From: Streptomyces sp. NRRL F-5727
GTDB lineage: Bacteria > Actinomycetota > Actinomycetes > Streptomycetales > Streptomycetaceae
Length of the DNA stretch: 64,000 nucleotides
Assembly (NCBI RefSeq): GCF_000719555.1
Contig: NZ_JOGX01000035.1
Span: forward strand, 1-64,000
Reading direction: 5' to 3'
Both the position numbers and the translations under genes were made by a program. Each line of letters opens with the position of its first letter. Position 1 is the first letter of the stretch. Shown piece by piece: positions 26,366 through 35,095 of the stretch. A model generated the notes under the pieces. It saw nothing but the letters and a program-made list of their open reading frames with translations. It was not told the DNA's origin and ran no database searches.

Positions 26366-26716
26366 CTACGCGTCCGCGCCCGGGTCGGACGGCCCGGCCT
26401 CCGCACGGACCGCGGCCCGCTGCTCGCCCTGCCGCCGGCCGCGCCGCAGCCCGAAGTAGTACGCGAGCACGCCGGCGCCCAGCGCCGCCTGGAGCGAGAA
26501 CAGCGCCGACTCGATCTCGCCGGACGGCGGCTCGTACAGCGGGCTGAACCACGGCTCGTAGTCCGGCTCGATCTCCGTGATCGCCGTCTCCGCCTCCGCG
26601 TCGGCGCCGGTGAACGGCTCCTCCTTGTGGTCGCCGAGACCGAGCGCCAGCGGCAGCACCGCCAGCGCCGCCACCAGCGCGAGCAGCAGGGTGTTGATCT
26701 TCGCGTTCCGGCTCAT
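26366..26716 (-). CDS. cbiN: Cobalt transport protein CbiN
   Basis: The 116-residue protein has two membrane helices (NTLLLALVAALAVLPLALGLG and SALFSLQAALGAGVLAYYFGL) with an acidic extracytoplasmic loop (DAEAETAITEIEPDYEPWFSPLYEPPSGEIES) between them, exactly the CbiN topology. CbiN assists CbiM in loading cobalt. Its ATG shares one base with the CbiM stop (TGATG). The Arg/Gly/Gln-rich C-terminal tail is longer than usual. Confidence 0.9.
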   Translation of the reverse strand: MSRNAKINTLLLALVAALAVLPLALGLGDHKEEPFTGADAEAETAITEIEPDYEPWFSPLYEPPSGEIESALFSLQAALGAGVLAYYFGLRRGRRQGEQRAAVRAEAGPSDPGADA

Positions 26717-27408
26717 CACGCCGCCGCCTCCTCGCGCTTGGGCTCCGGCCGGGCGAGCACGCCCAGCCGCAGCAGGTCTCCCTTGCTGGACTGCGTGAGC
26801 AGCCGCATCACCAGGACGGTCAGCAGCCCCTCGCTGACGGCGAGCGGAAGCTGCGTCACCGCGAAGATCCCGCCGAACTTGGCGAGCGACCCCGCCACGC
26901 CGCTGCCCGGGTCGGGGAAGGCGAGGGCCAGCTGGACGCTGGTCACGCAGTACGTCGACAGGTCGGCCACGAACGCGCCGAAGAAGACGCCCACCATCAG
27001 CGGCGCCCCGAACCGCCGGAACAGCAGGTACGTCCCGTACCCCGCCCAGGGTCCGACGATCGCCATCGAGAAGGCGTTCGCCCCCAGCGTGGTCAGTCCG
27101 CCGTGGGCGAGCAGCAGCGCCTGGAAGAGCAGGGTGATGGTGCCGAGCACCGCCATGATCGGCGGCCGGAACAGGATCGCGCCGAGCCCCGTACCCGTCG
27201 GATGGGAGCAACTCCCGGTCACCGAAGGCAGTTTGAGAGCGGACAGGACGAACGTGAAGGCGCCGGAGGCGCCGAGCAGCAGGGTGGACTCGGGGTTGGC
27301 GCGCACCTCGCGGGTGAGCGCGCGGACGCCGTGGACGACGAACGGAGCCGATGCGACGCCCCAGGCGGCCGCGTGGACGGGGGGCAGATACCCCTCGGCG
27401 ATATGCAT
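26716..27408 (-). CDS. cbiM: Cobalt ECF transporter substrate-binding component CbiM
   Basis: The 230-residue protein begins [10 protein letters not shown]. The His2 and the free N-terminus form the metal site in this family, and that fixes the start codon. [35 protein letters not shown] is the diagnostic loop with further His/Ser ligands. It is the first gene of cbiMNQO and lies 40 nt behind the cobalamin riboswitch aptamer. Confidence 0.94.
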   Translation of the reverse strand: MHIAEGYLPPVHAAAWGVASAPFVVHGVRALTREVRANPESTLLLGASGAFTFVLSALKLPSVTGSCSHPTGTGLGAILFRPPIMAVLGTITLLFQALLLAHGGLTTLGANAFSMAIVGPWAGYGTYLLFRRFGAPLMVGVFFGAFVADLSTYCVTSVQLALAFPDPGSGVAGSLAKFGGIFAVTQLPLAVSEGLLTVLVMRLLTQSSKGDLLRLGVLARPEPKREEAAA

Positions 27409-27447
27409 GATCGGGAGACCCTCTCCAGCACCTCGTGGATGGACAAC

Positions 27448-27620
27448 GCGCCCTGGCCGGTCTCCTGGCTGACGGTAGTGACGCCCGACTCCGCCTTCCC
27501 ACCCCGCGACGGTCTCCCGCGGCGGCGCAGTGGCTTCCCCTGGGGGATGGAGCCGGACCTCCCGATCACAGTGGCGAGGGCCGCACCGGTACTGCACCGG
27601 TTTCCCGAACACCAAGGCGC
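27448..27620 (-). promoter_or_regulatory. Cobalamin riboswitch controlling cbiMNQO
   Basis: On the minus strand the conserved elements occur in order: GGGAAACCGGTGCAG, GCGG-CC-TCGCCACTGTGA, GGGAAG-CCACTG, GGGAAGGCGGAGTCGGGCG, then the B12 box GCCAGGAGACCGGCC. The closing P1 arms GCGCCTTGG and CCAGGGCGC pair with one mismatch. No U-tailed terminator follows, so control is probably translational, with adenosylcobalamin hiding the cbiM ribosome site (GGAGAGGGTCTCCC can itself fold). Vitamin B12 should switch the cobalt transporter off. Confidence 0.92.
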
Positions 27621-27624
27621 TGTG

Positions 27625-27654
27625 ACCTTAGTGCGTTGACCTGCTTCATCACAA
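27625..27654 (-). promoter_or_regulatory. Promoter of the cbi operon
   Basis: On the minus strand a TTGTGA -35 box (27649-27654) and a TAAGGT -10 box (27625-27630) have an 18-bp spacer. This places the start of transcription right at the riboswitch. Confidence 0.65.
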
Positions 27655-27759
27655 TGCGGGGTCGGTCACGTGCGCTGCGGAGTTCCCCGCACGGACCCGT
27701 TGTCAGACCCCCGCACTAGCGTGGACGTGTCCAAGTGCGTTGCTGCTGCTCGGACGACC

Positions 27760-27802
27760 GGGGGCGCCCCCGGCGGCGTGGAACCCGGCCGGAGGCGCCC
27801 CC
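27760..27802 (-). terminator. Terminator of the dha operon
   Basis: Perfect 9-bp arms GGGGGCGCC and GGCGCCCCC with a 25-base loop lie 11 bp after the dhaM stop. A nested 16-bp palindrome (CCGGGGGC-GCCCCCGG) covers 27758-27773. Confidence 0.7.
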
Positions 27803-27813
27803 ATCGGCACCCG

Positions 27814-28221
27814 TCAGACCTTGCGGTAGGCGTACGCCTCCGAGGCCGCGGCCGCCACCGCGTCGAGGTCGCCGCCCGCGCTCGCCGTCACCAGCGCGGC
27901 CACCGCGCCCTCCACGAAGGGGGCGTCCACCAGCCGTGTCCCCGCCGGGAGTTCGTCGCCCTCCGCGAGGAGGGCCTTCACCGTGAGGACCGCGCTGCCC
28001 AGGTCGACCAGGACGGCCACCCCGGCCCCCGCGTCGACGTCCTCCGCCGCCGCGGCGATCAGCGCCGCGCTCGTGCCGAGGCCCCCGTCCGGGGTGCCGC
28101 CGGCCGCCGCGACCGGCGCCAGGTCCCCGCCGCCGGCCAGCCCCCGGGCCAGCTCCGCCACCGCCGCCGCGACGGCCGCGCTGTGCGAGACCAGCACGAT
28201 CCCCACCCGGTCCCCGCTCAT
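27814..28221 (-). CDS. dhaM: PTS-dependent dihydroxyacetone kinase phosphotransferase subunit DhaM (EIIA domain only)
   Basis: This 135-residue protein has the EIIA-Dha fold with the phosphorylated His13 in VGIVLVSHSAAVAAAVAEL and the conserved VAVLVDLGSAVLT. It lacks the HPr and EI-like extensions found in E. coli DhaM, so it depends on the general PTS for phosphate. It passes phosphate to DhaL-bound ADP. It overlaps dhaL by 4 bases. Confidence 0.9.
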   Translation of the reverse strand: MSGDRVGIVLVSHSAAVAAAVAELARGLAGGGDLAPVAAAGGTPDGGLGTSAALIAAAAEDVDAGAGVAVLVDLGSAVLTVKALLAEGDELPAGTRLVDAPFVEGAVAALVTASAGGDLDAVAAAASEAYAYRKV

Positions 28222-28829
28222 CCGTCCGTCACCTCCGCCAGCGCCGCGAACAGCAGCGCCGAGGACGTCGCCCCCGGATCCTGGTGCCCGACCGACCGCT
28301 CGCCGAGATAGCTGGCCCGGCCCTTGCGGGCCCGCAGCGGGACGGTCGCCACCGCGCCCTCCTCCGCGGCGGCGCGCGCCGCCGCGAAGGACTCGCGCAG
28401 GGCCGCCACAGCCGGAGTCAGCGCGTCCAGCATCGTCTTGTCGCCCGGCACGGCCCCGCCGAGCTGCCCGACCGCGGCGACCCCGGCCGCCAGCGCGTCC
28501 GCGAGGTCGTCCCGGGTGACCTCCCCGGCGTCGCCGAGCGCCTTGCCCGCGCGCCGCAGCAGCGTCCCGTACAGCGGCCCGGAGGCGCCGCCCACCGTGG
28601 AGATCAGCTCCCGCCCGGCGGTCACCAGGACCGCGCCCGGCGTCGCGGGCGGCTCCTTCGCCAGCGTCCCGGCCACGGCGGCGAAGCCGCGCCTGAGGTT
28701 GGCGCCGTGGTCCGCGTCGCCGATCGCCGCGTCCAGGTCGGTGAGCCGCCCGGCCTCCCGTTCCACCGCGGCCGCGACCGCCGCCATCCACGCCACCACG
28801 ACCCCGGTCCCGTACGTCGTCTCCGTCAT
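28218..28829 (-). CDS. dhaL: Dihydroxyacetone kinase ADP-binding subunit DhaL
   Basis: The 203-residue subunit has the metal/nucleotide loop LDAAIGDADHGANLRRGF, TVGGASGPLYGTLLRRA, GDKTMLDALTPAV and RASYLGERSVGHQDPGATSSALL, all DhaL hallmarks. It holds ADP permanently and receives phosphate from DhaM. It starts 7 nt after the dhaK stop. Confidence 0.93.
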   Translation of the reverse strand: MTETTYGTGVVVAWMAAVAAAVEREAGRLTDLDAAIGDADHGANLRRGFAAVAGTLAKEPPATPGAVLVTAGRELISTVGGASGPLYGTLLRRAGKALGDAGEVTRDDLADALAAGVAAVGQLGGAVPGDKTMLDALTPAVAALRESFAAARAAAEEGAVATVPLRARKGRASYLGERSVGHQDPGATSSALLFAALAEVTDG

Positions 28830-28836
28830 CGCCCGC

Positions 28837-29829
28837 TCACCGGCCCCAGCGCAGCGCGGCGGTCGCCACCGGCGCGTCCCACAGCCGCAGCAGCTCCTCG
28901 TCCGCCGCGCACACCGTCACCGAGCAGCCGGCCATGTCGAGGGAGGTCACGTAGTTCCCGACCAGCGTCCGCGCCACCGGCACCCGGCGCGCCTCCAGCA
29001 CCCGCCGCACCTCCGCGTTGAACCCGTACAGCTCCAGGAGCGGCGTCCCGCCCATCCCGTTCACCAGCAGCAGCACCGGATCCGACGGCCGCAGGTCGTC
29101 CAGGACGGCGTCGACGGCGACCTCGGCGATCTCCCGCGCGGTCATCATCCCGCGCCGCTCCCGCCCCGGCTCGCCGTGGATGCCGACGCCCAGCTCCAGC
29201 TCCCCGGGCGGCAGATCGAAGGTCGGACCGCCCTTCGCGGGCGTGCTGCAGGCGCTCAGCGCGACCCCGAACGACCGCGACCGCGCGACCACCCGCCGGG
29301 CCAGCGACTCCACCCGCTCCAGCGGCGCGCCCTCGTCGGCCGCCGCCCCGGCCAGCTTCTCCACGAAGAGCGTGGCCCCGGTGCCGCGCCGCCCCGCGGT
29401 GTACAGGCTGTCGGTCACCGCGACGTCGTCGTCGACGAGGACCTTGGCCACCTGGATGCCCTCGTCCTCGGCGAGTTCGGCGGCCATCTCGAAGTTCAGC
29501 ACGTCCCCGGTGTAGTTCTTCACCACGAACAACACCCCCGCACCGCTGTCCACGGCGGCCGCGGCCCGCACCATCTGATCCGGCACGGGCGAGGTGAACA
29601 CCTCCCCGGGACAGGCCGCGTCCAGCATCCCCGGCCCCACGAACCCGGCGTGCAGCGGCTCGTGCCCCGAGCCGCCCCCCGACACCAGCGCCACCTTCCC
29701 CGCCACCGGCGCGTCCCTCCGGACCACCACCCGCCGCTCCACGTCCACGGTCAGCTCGGGGTGCGCGGCGGCGAGCCCCCGCAGGGCATCGGCGACGACG
29801 GTCTCGGGTACGTTGATCAACATCTTCAC
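28837..29829 (-). CDS. dhaK: Dihydroxyacetone kinase substrate-binding subunit DhaK
   Basis: This 330-residue subunit binds dihydroxyacetone covalently as a hemiaminal through a His. Here that is His218 in LGVGIHGEPGRER, the position known for E. coli. GGGSGHEPLHAGFVGPGM and KNYTGDVLNFEMA are also conserved. The GTG start is chosen because GGGAGG is 5 bases before it and the resulting VKMLINVPETVV matches the family N-terminus; an ATG two codons later is the alternative. A TAGCCT -10-like box at 29856-29861 may be its own promoter. Confidence 0.93.
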   Translation of the reverse strand: MKMLINVPETVVADALRGLAAAHPELTVDVERRVVVRRDAPVAGKVALVSGGGSGHEPLHAGFVGPGMLDAACPGEVFTSPVPDQMVRAAAAVDSGAGVLFVVKNYTGDVLNFEMAAELAEDEGIQVAKVLVDDDVAVTDSLYTAGRRGTGATLFVEKLAGAAADEGAPLERVESLARRVVARSRSFGVALSACSTPAKGGPTFDLPPGELELGVGIHGEPGRERRGMMTAREIAEVAVDAVLDDLRPSDPVLLLVNGMGGTPLLELYGFNAEVRRVLEARRVPVARTLVGNYVTSLDMAGCSVTVCAADEELLRLWDAPVATAALRWGR

Positions 29830-29891
29830 AGGTACCTCCCTGGTGAGATGAGAGCAGGCTAGCTGCCGGCTGTCCTGGCTTCGCGGCGGAT

Positions 29892-31436
29892 TCAGGGGGC
29901 GGTGAGGGTGGCGGCGAGGACGGTGACGTCGTCGCGTTCCCAGTCGGTTCCGTGTCGCTGGGCGGCGGCGTGGAGCCGTCGGACGGTCTTGCGCGGGTCC
30001 GGTCCGGCGCCGGCGAGGAGGGCGGTGACCGCCTGTTCGCCGAGCATGGAGCCGTCGGCGTCGCGGGCCTCGGTGAGGCCGTCGGTGGCGAGCAGGACGA
30101 GGTCGCCCGGGGACAGGGGGGTCGTGACGACCTCCCAGGTGCCTTCGGGGGCCGTGACGAAGGATCCGATGACCGGTCCGGTCGGGGAGAGCTCCTCGAC
30201 CGTTCCGTCGGCCCGGCGCACGCGGGCGAACTCGTGTCCGGCGTTGAGCCAGCGCAGGCGCCCCCGACCGGGGTCGAGCACGGCGATGACCAGGGTGGTG
30301 AAGCGTTCGTCCTCCGTGGAGAGCATGGACCAGGCGGCCGCGGCGGCGGTCCTCGGGTCGAGGCTGAGGCGGAGTGCGGACAGGACGGCGCTCTTGGTCT
30401 GGACGGCGAGCAGGCCGGCGTCGACGCCGTGGCCGGCGATGTCGCCCTGGACGAGGGCGGTCGTGCCGTCGGACAGGGTGAGGGTGTCGAAGAAGTCGCC
30501 CGCGATCAGGCCCTCCGCCGCCATCAGCTCGCCGTGCGCGGCCACGCCGGGGCCGGGGGAGTGCTGGGCGGTCAGGATCCGCCGCAGGCCGAGGGAGGTC
30601 GCGGCGTCGGTGCGCAGGGCCCGGTCGGCCTGGGTGGCGCGGTGGCGGGACTGCTTGAGCAGGAGGAGGGTGCGTTCGGCCTCGCTCCACACGCCGCCGA
30701 CCCAGCCCCGGGTGGTGGGCGGGGAGAGCGCGGCCGTGTCGGAGGCCGTGCTGCCGAGGCGGGCCTCCAGGTCGGCGAGCGGGCGGACGATCCTGCGCCA
30801 CAGCGTCCAGACCAGACCGCCCAGCAGGACGAACAGGGCGGCGACGAAGACGCAGTGAAGCGCGAAGAGCGTGTTCTGCGCGGTCTCGGCCGCGTGCCGG
30901 GCCCGCGCCTTGCGGGCGTCGAGGGCGGCGGCGAGGCGGTCCGTCGTCGTCAGGAGGGGCTGGATGCCGGCCGCGGGGTTGACGACCCAGGTGGCGAGGG
31001 CGGAGTGCAGGGCGGTGCCCTCGGAGACCAGGCCCAGGGCCGCGGTCTCCCGGGTGATCGCGTCCCCGAGCACGAGGGCCCGGTCGGCATGGACCTCCGG
31101 CACCGGCGCGGTCCCGGCCGCCGAGCCGAGCAGGTGCCGGCCCTCCTCGCTCTCGTGGACGACGGAGAACAGCCTGCCGACGTCGCGCGTGACGCTCTCG
31201 GCCCGCCCGGCGTCCGGCGACGGCCCGGCGTGCACCCGCACGGCCAGCAGGACGTCGATGACCGTCATCGCCACGATGACGACCACCAGGGCCACGAGCG
31301 CGTCCGCGGGTGACCGGAGCGGACGGGCGAAACGACTTCGCCAGGACACAGGCGGTTCCCGCCCCGGCCGACCCCGCACCGGGAGCGGGCCCGGCCGAGC
31401 TGGTCGACTCCCCGACGCCCGGTCCGCCGTCAGCAT
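29892..31436 (-). CDS. Membrane-bound PP2C/SpoIIE-type serine phosphatase with HAMP-like linker
   Basis: The protein is up to 514 residues. Two transmembrane helices (about 46-68 and 192-214) flank an extracytoplasmic sensor of about 125 residues, followed by a WRRIVRPLADLEARL HAMP-like segment and a C-terminal SpoIIE domain with GDFFDTLTL, GDIAGHGVDAG, LNAGHEF, LATDGLTEARDADG and ERDDVTVLAA. The Asp residues bind the two metals. Such proteins usually dephosphorylate anti-anti-sigma factors and so tune stress sigma factors. No sigma or anti-sigma gene is adjacent. The ribosome site is weak and a later GTG start is possible. dhaK follows after 62 bp. Confidence 0.82.
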   Translation of the reverse strand: MLTADRASGSRPARPGPLPVRGRPGREPPVSWRSRFARPLRSPADALVALVVVIVAMTVIDVLLAVRVHAGPSPDAGRAESVTRDVGRLFSVVHESEEGRHLLGSAAGTAPVPEVHADRALVLGDAITRETAALGLVSEGTALHSALATWVVNPAAGIQPLLTTTDRLAAALDARKARARHAAETAQNTLFALHCVFVAALFVLLGGLVWTLWRRIVRPLADLEARLGSTASDTAALSPPTTRGWVGGVWSEAERTLLLLKQSRHRATQADRALRTDAATSLGLRRILTAQHSPGPGVAAHGELMAAEGLIAGDFFDTLTLSDGTTALVQGDIAGHGVDAGLLAVQTKSAVLSALRLSLDPRTAAAAAWSMLSTEDERFTTLVIAVLDPGRGRLRWLNAGHEFARVRRADGTVEELSPTGPVIGSFVTAPEGTWEVVTTPLSPGDLVLLATDGLTEARDADGSMLGEQAVTALLAGAGPDPRKTVRRLHAAAQRHGTDWERDDVTVLAATLTAP

Positions 31437-31495
31437 GCCCGCCCGCGCGTTCGGAATCCAGCACGCTCACCGTCGCTGGCGGTTCCGCCGCCGGG

Positions 31496-31577
31496 CCGTC
31501 CTCGCCGTCGCCGTCGCCGCCGTCGCCGCCGTCGCCGTCGCCGTCCTCGCCGTCGCCGTCGCCGTCGCCGCCGTCGG
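31496..31577. repeat. GCCGTC hexanucleotide / CCG-TCG simple repeat
   Basis: About thirteen copies of a GCCGTC-type hexamer, with GCC and TCC variants, fill the gap between the ligase stop and the phosphatase gene. On the minus strand it would read as Asp/Gly or Thr/Ala repeats, but no gene uses it. It may fold or slip. Confidence 0.7.
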
Positions 31578-31606
31578 CGGTGTCCGGCGACCGGGCCGGC
31601 CGGCGG

Positions 31607-33091
31607 TCAGGGGCGGGTGGCCGCGACCTCCCGCTTGAGGATCTTGCCCGTCGCGCCCTTGGGAAGGGTGTCCACCAGCCACACCACCCGGGGGTACTTG
31701 TACGCGGCGACCTGGCCGCGCACGAACTCGCGCAGCTCCTCCGGGGTCGCCTCGGCGCCGGGACGCAGGGCGACCGCTGCGGCCACCTCCTCGCCGAGCG
31801 CGTCGTCGGGCAGTCCGATCACGGCGGCCTCGGCGACGGCGGGGTGCTCGTACAGGACCTCCTCGATCTCCCGGGGGTAGACGTTGTAACCGCCGCGGAT
31901 CACGAGGTCCTTCTTGCGGTCGACGACGGAGTAGTAGCCGTCCTCGTCGACGCGGGCCAGGTCGCCCGTGTACAGCCAGCCGTCCCGCACCGTCTCGGCG
32001 GTCGCCTCCGGGCGCCCCCAGTACCCCTTCATGACGTTGTGTCCGCGCACGCACAGTTCGCCGACCCCGTCGACGACGTCCGCCAGCCGCAGCTCGACGC
32101 CCTCGATCGGTGTGCCGACCGTCCCGGCCTTGCGCGGGCGGTCCGGGTGGTTGAAGGAGGCGACGGGTGAGGTCTCGGACATGCCGAAGCCCTCCAGGAG
32201 CAGGCAGTCGAACGCCTTCTCGAAGCCGTGCAGGACCTCGACGGGCAGCGAGGCGCCGCCGGAGACGCACAGCCGCAGGGTGGAGACGTCGTACGCGCCG
32301 GGCTCCTGGGCGTGCGCGCCGAGCAGCGCCGCGTACATGGTCGGCACGCCCGCGAACACGGTGACCCGGCGCTCCTCGACGGTCCGCAGCGCGAGGACGG
32401 GATCGAAGCGGGGCAGCAGGGTGAGGCGGGCGCCGACGGTGACCGCGGTGTTCATCGCCACCACGAGGCCGAAGGTGTGGAACAGCGGCAGACAGCCCAG
32501 CACGTTGTCCGCCGCCGTGAGGCGGAACAGCGACCGGGCGGCGATCTCGGAGTTGCGGCCGAGGTTGGTGTGGGTGAGTTCGGCGCCCTTGGGGAGGCCG
32601 GTGGTGCCGGAGGTGTACAGGATGACGGCGGTGTCCTCGCCCGCGCCGACCGAGGCGGTCACGGGCTCGGGGTGGTCGGCGAGCAGCCCGGCCAGGGAGT
32701 CGGCGCCGATCGGCACCAGCGCGGCCCGCGAGTCCGCGGCGGCGCGGCCCGCGTGCACCTCCTCGGCGAGGGACTCGTGGGCGAACACCAGCACCGCGCC
32801 CGAGTCCCTGAGGTAGTGGGCGATCTCGCGTGCCTTGAGGAGCGGGTTCATCGGGACGACGACGGCGCCCGCGCGCAGCGCGCCGTAGAAGAGGACCGGG
32901 AACTCCAGGAGGTTGGGCAGCATGAGGCCGATCCGGTCGCCGGGCGCGACGCCACGCGCGGCGAGCAGCGCGGCCGTGCGGCCCGCGAGTTCGTCGAGTG
33001 CCGCGTAGGTCAGCGAGGTGGCGCCGAGTTCGACGGCGACGCTCGGGCCGTGCTCCGCCGCGCTGCGGCCGAGGAGGTCGGAGAGGTTCAT
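31607..33091 (-). CDS. Long-chain acyl-CoA ligase-like AMP-binding enzyme
   Basis: This 494-residue adenylate-forming enzyme has the P-loop YTSGTTGLPKGAEL, the GFGMSETSPV motif, the Asp of YTGDLARVDEDGYYSVVDRKKDLVIRGGYNVYP and the catalytic Lys in LPKGATGKILKRE. It activates a carboxylic acid with ATP and CoA. The sequence is of the fatty-acid/4-coumarate ligase type. It is the last gene of the TauD/MFS/ALDH cassette, so its substrate may be the acid formed by the aldehyde dehydrogenase encoded 70 bp upstream. Confidence 0.88.
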   Translation of the reverse strand: MNLSDLLGRSAAEHGPSVAVELGATSLTYAALDELAGRTAALLAARGVAPGDRIGLMLPNLLEFPVLFYGALRAGAVVVPMNPLLKAREIAHYLRDSGAVLVFAHESLAEEVHAGRAAADSRAALVPIGADSLAGLLADHPEPVTASVGAGEDTAVILYTSGTTGLPKGAELTHTNLGRNSEIAARSLFRLTAADNVLGCLPLFHTFGLVVAMNTAVTVGARLTLLPRFDPVLALRTVEERRVTVFAGVPTMYAALLGAHAQEPGAYDVSTLRLCVSGGASLPVEVLHGFEKAFDCLLLEGFGMSETSPVASFNHPDRPRKAGTVGTPIEGVELRLADVVDGVGELCVRGHNVMKGYWGRPEATAETVRDGWLYTGDLARVDEDGYYSVVDRKKDLVIRGGYNVYPREIEEVLYEHPAVAEAAVIGLPDDALGEEVAAAVALRPGAEATPEELREFVRGQVAAYKYPRVVWLVDTLPKGATGKILKREVAATRP

Positions 33092-33161
33092 GACGGTGTC
33101 CTTCTGAGGGGTGGACCGGGGGAAGGGAGAGGGGAGAGGGGGCCGGGGCGGCCGGCGGAGG

Positions 33162-34991
33162 TCAGCCGCGCAGTGCGGAGGCGAGGACGCCCGGCAGCTT
33201 CGCGAGGCCCGGGGCCGCGGTGAAGCGGGTGACCCGCCGGAGGGTGGTCACGCCGGTGCGGTGGGTGACGAAGTACGGCGGGCGCGGGGACAGTGACGGC
33301 GAGCCGGTGAAGAGGCCGCGGGGGGCGGGGGCGAAGGGGGCGCGCAGCACGGTCTTCTCGATGTCCTCCTCGGCGAGCATGAAGGCGTTGTGGACGAAGC
33401 CGACGCCGCTGCCGATGGACCGGCGGGTGTGACCGGGGTGGGCGCCCCAGGGGGTGTAGCCGAGGAGGAAGCCGATCGCGGACCAGCAGTTGACGCCGAT
33501 CGTGCCGTAGCGCAGGTCCGCGACGGCCGCCTCGACCGAGGTGCGGTGGTCCTTCTCCGTCCTCGGGTGGACGAGGAGGGTCGCACCGAGGGTGCCGGGG
33601 AGGTGGCGGTTGGCGAAGGCGACGGCCTCCCGGAGGAAGGCGTCGGGGGTGTCGCCGGAGAGGCGCACGACGCCCAGCGCGCTGCCGAAGACCTCGTCGG
33701 TCAGCAGCATGTCCAGGTCGTCCGCGCCGGAGACGCCGGAGCTGCCGGAGCTGTCGGAGCTGTCGGAGCTGTCGGGGACGCCGGGGAGACCGGGGGCGCC
33801 GGAGCTGTCGGCGGTGCCGGAGACGTCGGGGACGCCGGAGATGTCGGGGACCAGGAGCCGGCCGTCGCCCTCCCCGTGGACCTCGGCCTCGGGGTGCGCG
33901 GTCCGCACGGCGGCCAGGCGCCGGTCCGCGCCCGGGTAGTAGTCGGTGCGGGCGGGCAGCGCGCGCAGGACCCGCCGGATCTCAGCCAGCAGCCGTTCGG
34001 TGCCGTCCCAGCCGCGCGGCAGCACCAGGATCTGGCTGGCCACGCAGTTGTGGCCGGAGTTGTTCATCTTGCTGGTGACGATGTGCTCGGCCTGGAAGCG
34101 GAAGTCCGCGTCGCTCCACGGGCCGGGCACGACGACGCAGGGGCTGACGCCGCCGAGTTCGCTGCTGAACGGTTTCGTGTTCAGCGGGGTGTCCGCGCGG
34201 CGGCGCTCCTCGGCCCTCTCGTCGGTGCCCCACACGATGGCGTCGTGCGTGCGTTCGCTGCCCGTGACGTGGATGCTGTCCACGCCTTCGTGCGCGGCGA
34301 GGTGGGCGCCCTCCGCCGCGCCGCCGTCGACGAAGCGCAGCCAGCCCCGCAGGACGAACTCGCCGAAGACCCGCTCGAAACGGGGGCGGAGGTAGGCGTT
34401 GACCGGGTTCATCTTCGCGAGGACGACCTGCCCGTCGACGTACAGCTTGTGCAGGATGTCGAGGGCGGTGATGGCCGCGACGTTGCCGGCGCCCAGGACC
34501 AGGGCCACGCCGGGCTCCGCGGGCCGGCCGCGGTACGCGCGGGCCGCGCGGTCGCGCACCCCGGCCGCCGTGGTGCCGGGCCGGGTCCACACACGCGCGG
34601 TGAACCCGTTGAGCAGCAGGCCGTCCCAGCCGGTGGCGGGGAAGACGTCGACGACCGTCCGGCCGTTCCGCTCCCGTACGGCGCGGGCGCCGAGCGGCTC
34701 CCGGCCGGCCGCGATCCGGCGCAGCACCCGCAGATAGGCGCTCGTGGTCTGGGCCAGCGCCCACGGCGCGCCCGCCCAGTCCTCCGCGGCCCAGGGGGAG
34801 TCGGGGGCGTAGCCCTTGGCGCGGGCGCACGCCGCGACCATGTCCTCGGCCCCGTCGGCTATCCGCGGCAGCAGCCGTTCGAGGAGCTCGACGCGCTCGG
34901 CGAGCGGCGTGGCCGTCCAGGTGCCGGCGTTCTCCCGCAGGTCGGCGACGGCGCGGTCCAGCGCCTCGGTGTCGAGGGTGGGTGAGGTCAT
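33162..34991 (-). CDS. Aldehyde dehydrogenase family protein with a low-complexity insert
   Basis: The 609-residue protein is longer than the usual 480-520. It has the ALDH nucleotide motif VALVLGAGNVAAITALDIL (162-180), a catalytic-base motif SSELGG with Glu278, and the nucleophile Cys316 in NNSGHNCVASQ. Residues about 382-425 are a Ser/Gly/Asp/Pro-rich insert (SSDSSDSSGSSG) made by a 9-bp DNA repeat; without it the C-terminal catalytic part is continuous. The C-terminal ends (YFVTHRTGVTTLRRVTRF) could bind membranes. It probably oxidises a fatty or alkyl aldehyde; acyl-CoA reduction cannot be excluded. Confidence 0.8.
   Translation of the reverse strand: MTSPTLDTEALDRAVADLRENAGTWTATPLAERVELLERLLPRIADGAEDMVAACARAKGYAPDSPWAAEDWAGAPWALAQTTSAYLRVLRRIAAGREPLGARAVRERNGRTVVDVFPATGWDGLLLNGFTARVWTRPGTTAAGVRDRAARAYRGRPAEPGVALVLGAGNVAAITALDILHKLYVDGQVVLAKMNPVNAYLRPRFERVFGEFVLRGWLRFVDGGAAEGAHLAAHEGVDSIHVTGSERTHDAIVWGTDERAEERRRADTPLNTKPFSSELGGVSPCVVVPGPWSDADFRFQAEHIVTSKMNNSGHNCVASQILVLPRGWDGTERLLAEIRRVLRALPARTDYYPGADRRLAAVRTAHPEAEVHGEGDGRLLVPDISGVPDVSGTADSSGAPGLPGVPDSSDSSDSSGSSGVSGADDLDMLLTDEVFGSALGVVRLSGDTPDAFLREAVAFANRHLPGTLGATLLVHPRTEKDHRTSVEAAVADLRYGTIGVNCWSAIGFLLGYTPWGAHPGHTRRSIGSGVGFVHNAFMLAEEDIEKTVLRAPFAPAPRGLFTGSPSLSPRPPYFVTHRTGVTTLRRVTRFTAAPGLAKLPGVLASALRG
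33721..33852. repeat. 9-bp repeats encoding the ALDH insert
   Basis: GGAGCTGTC-type 9-mers recur in tandem at about 33738-33775 and in degraded form to 33852. Each unit is three codons, so the frame of the aldehyde dehydrogenase gene is kept. Confidence 0.7.
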
Positions 34992-35095
34992 GGTGGGGCT
35001 CCTTGAACGGCGGACGGCGGACGGCGGACGGGCACGGGGGACGCCGGGCGGCGGGCGGGCACGGGGGGGCGACAGCGGTACGGGACGGGGCGGGG

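Noticed and set aside
28837..31470. An 877-residue frame ending in DhaK
   Set aside because: The first 540 residues are Arg/Gly/Pro-rich background opposite the phosphatase; the GTG at 29829 with GGGAGG is the true DhaK start.
31471..31606. An extension of the acyl-CoA ligase or a small Ala/Thr-rich gene over the GCCGTC repeats
   Set aside because: No start site or conserved residues; the ligase has its normal C-terminus (LPKGATGKILKREVAATRP) and stop at 31607.
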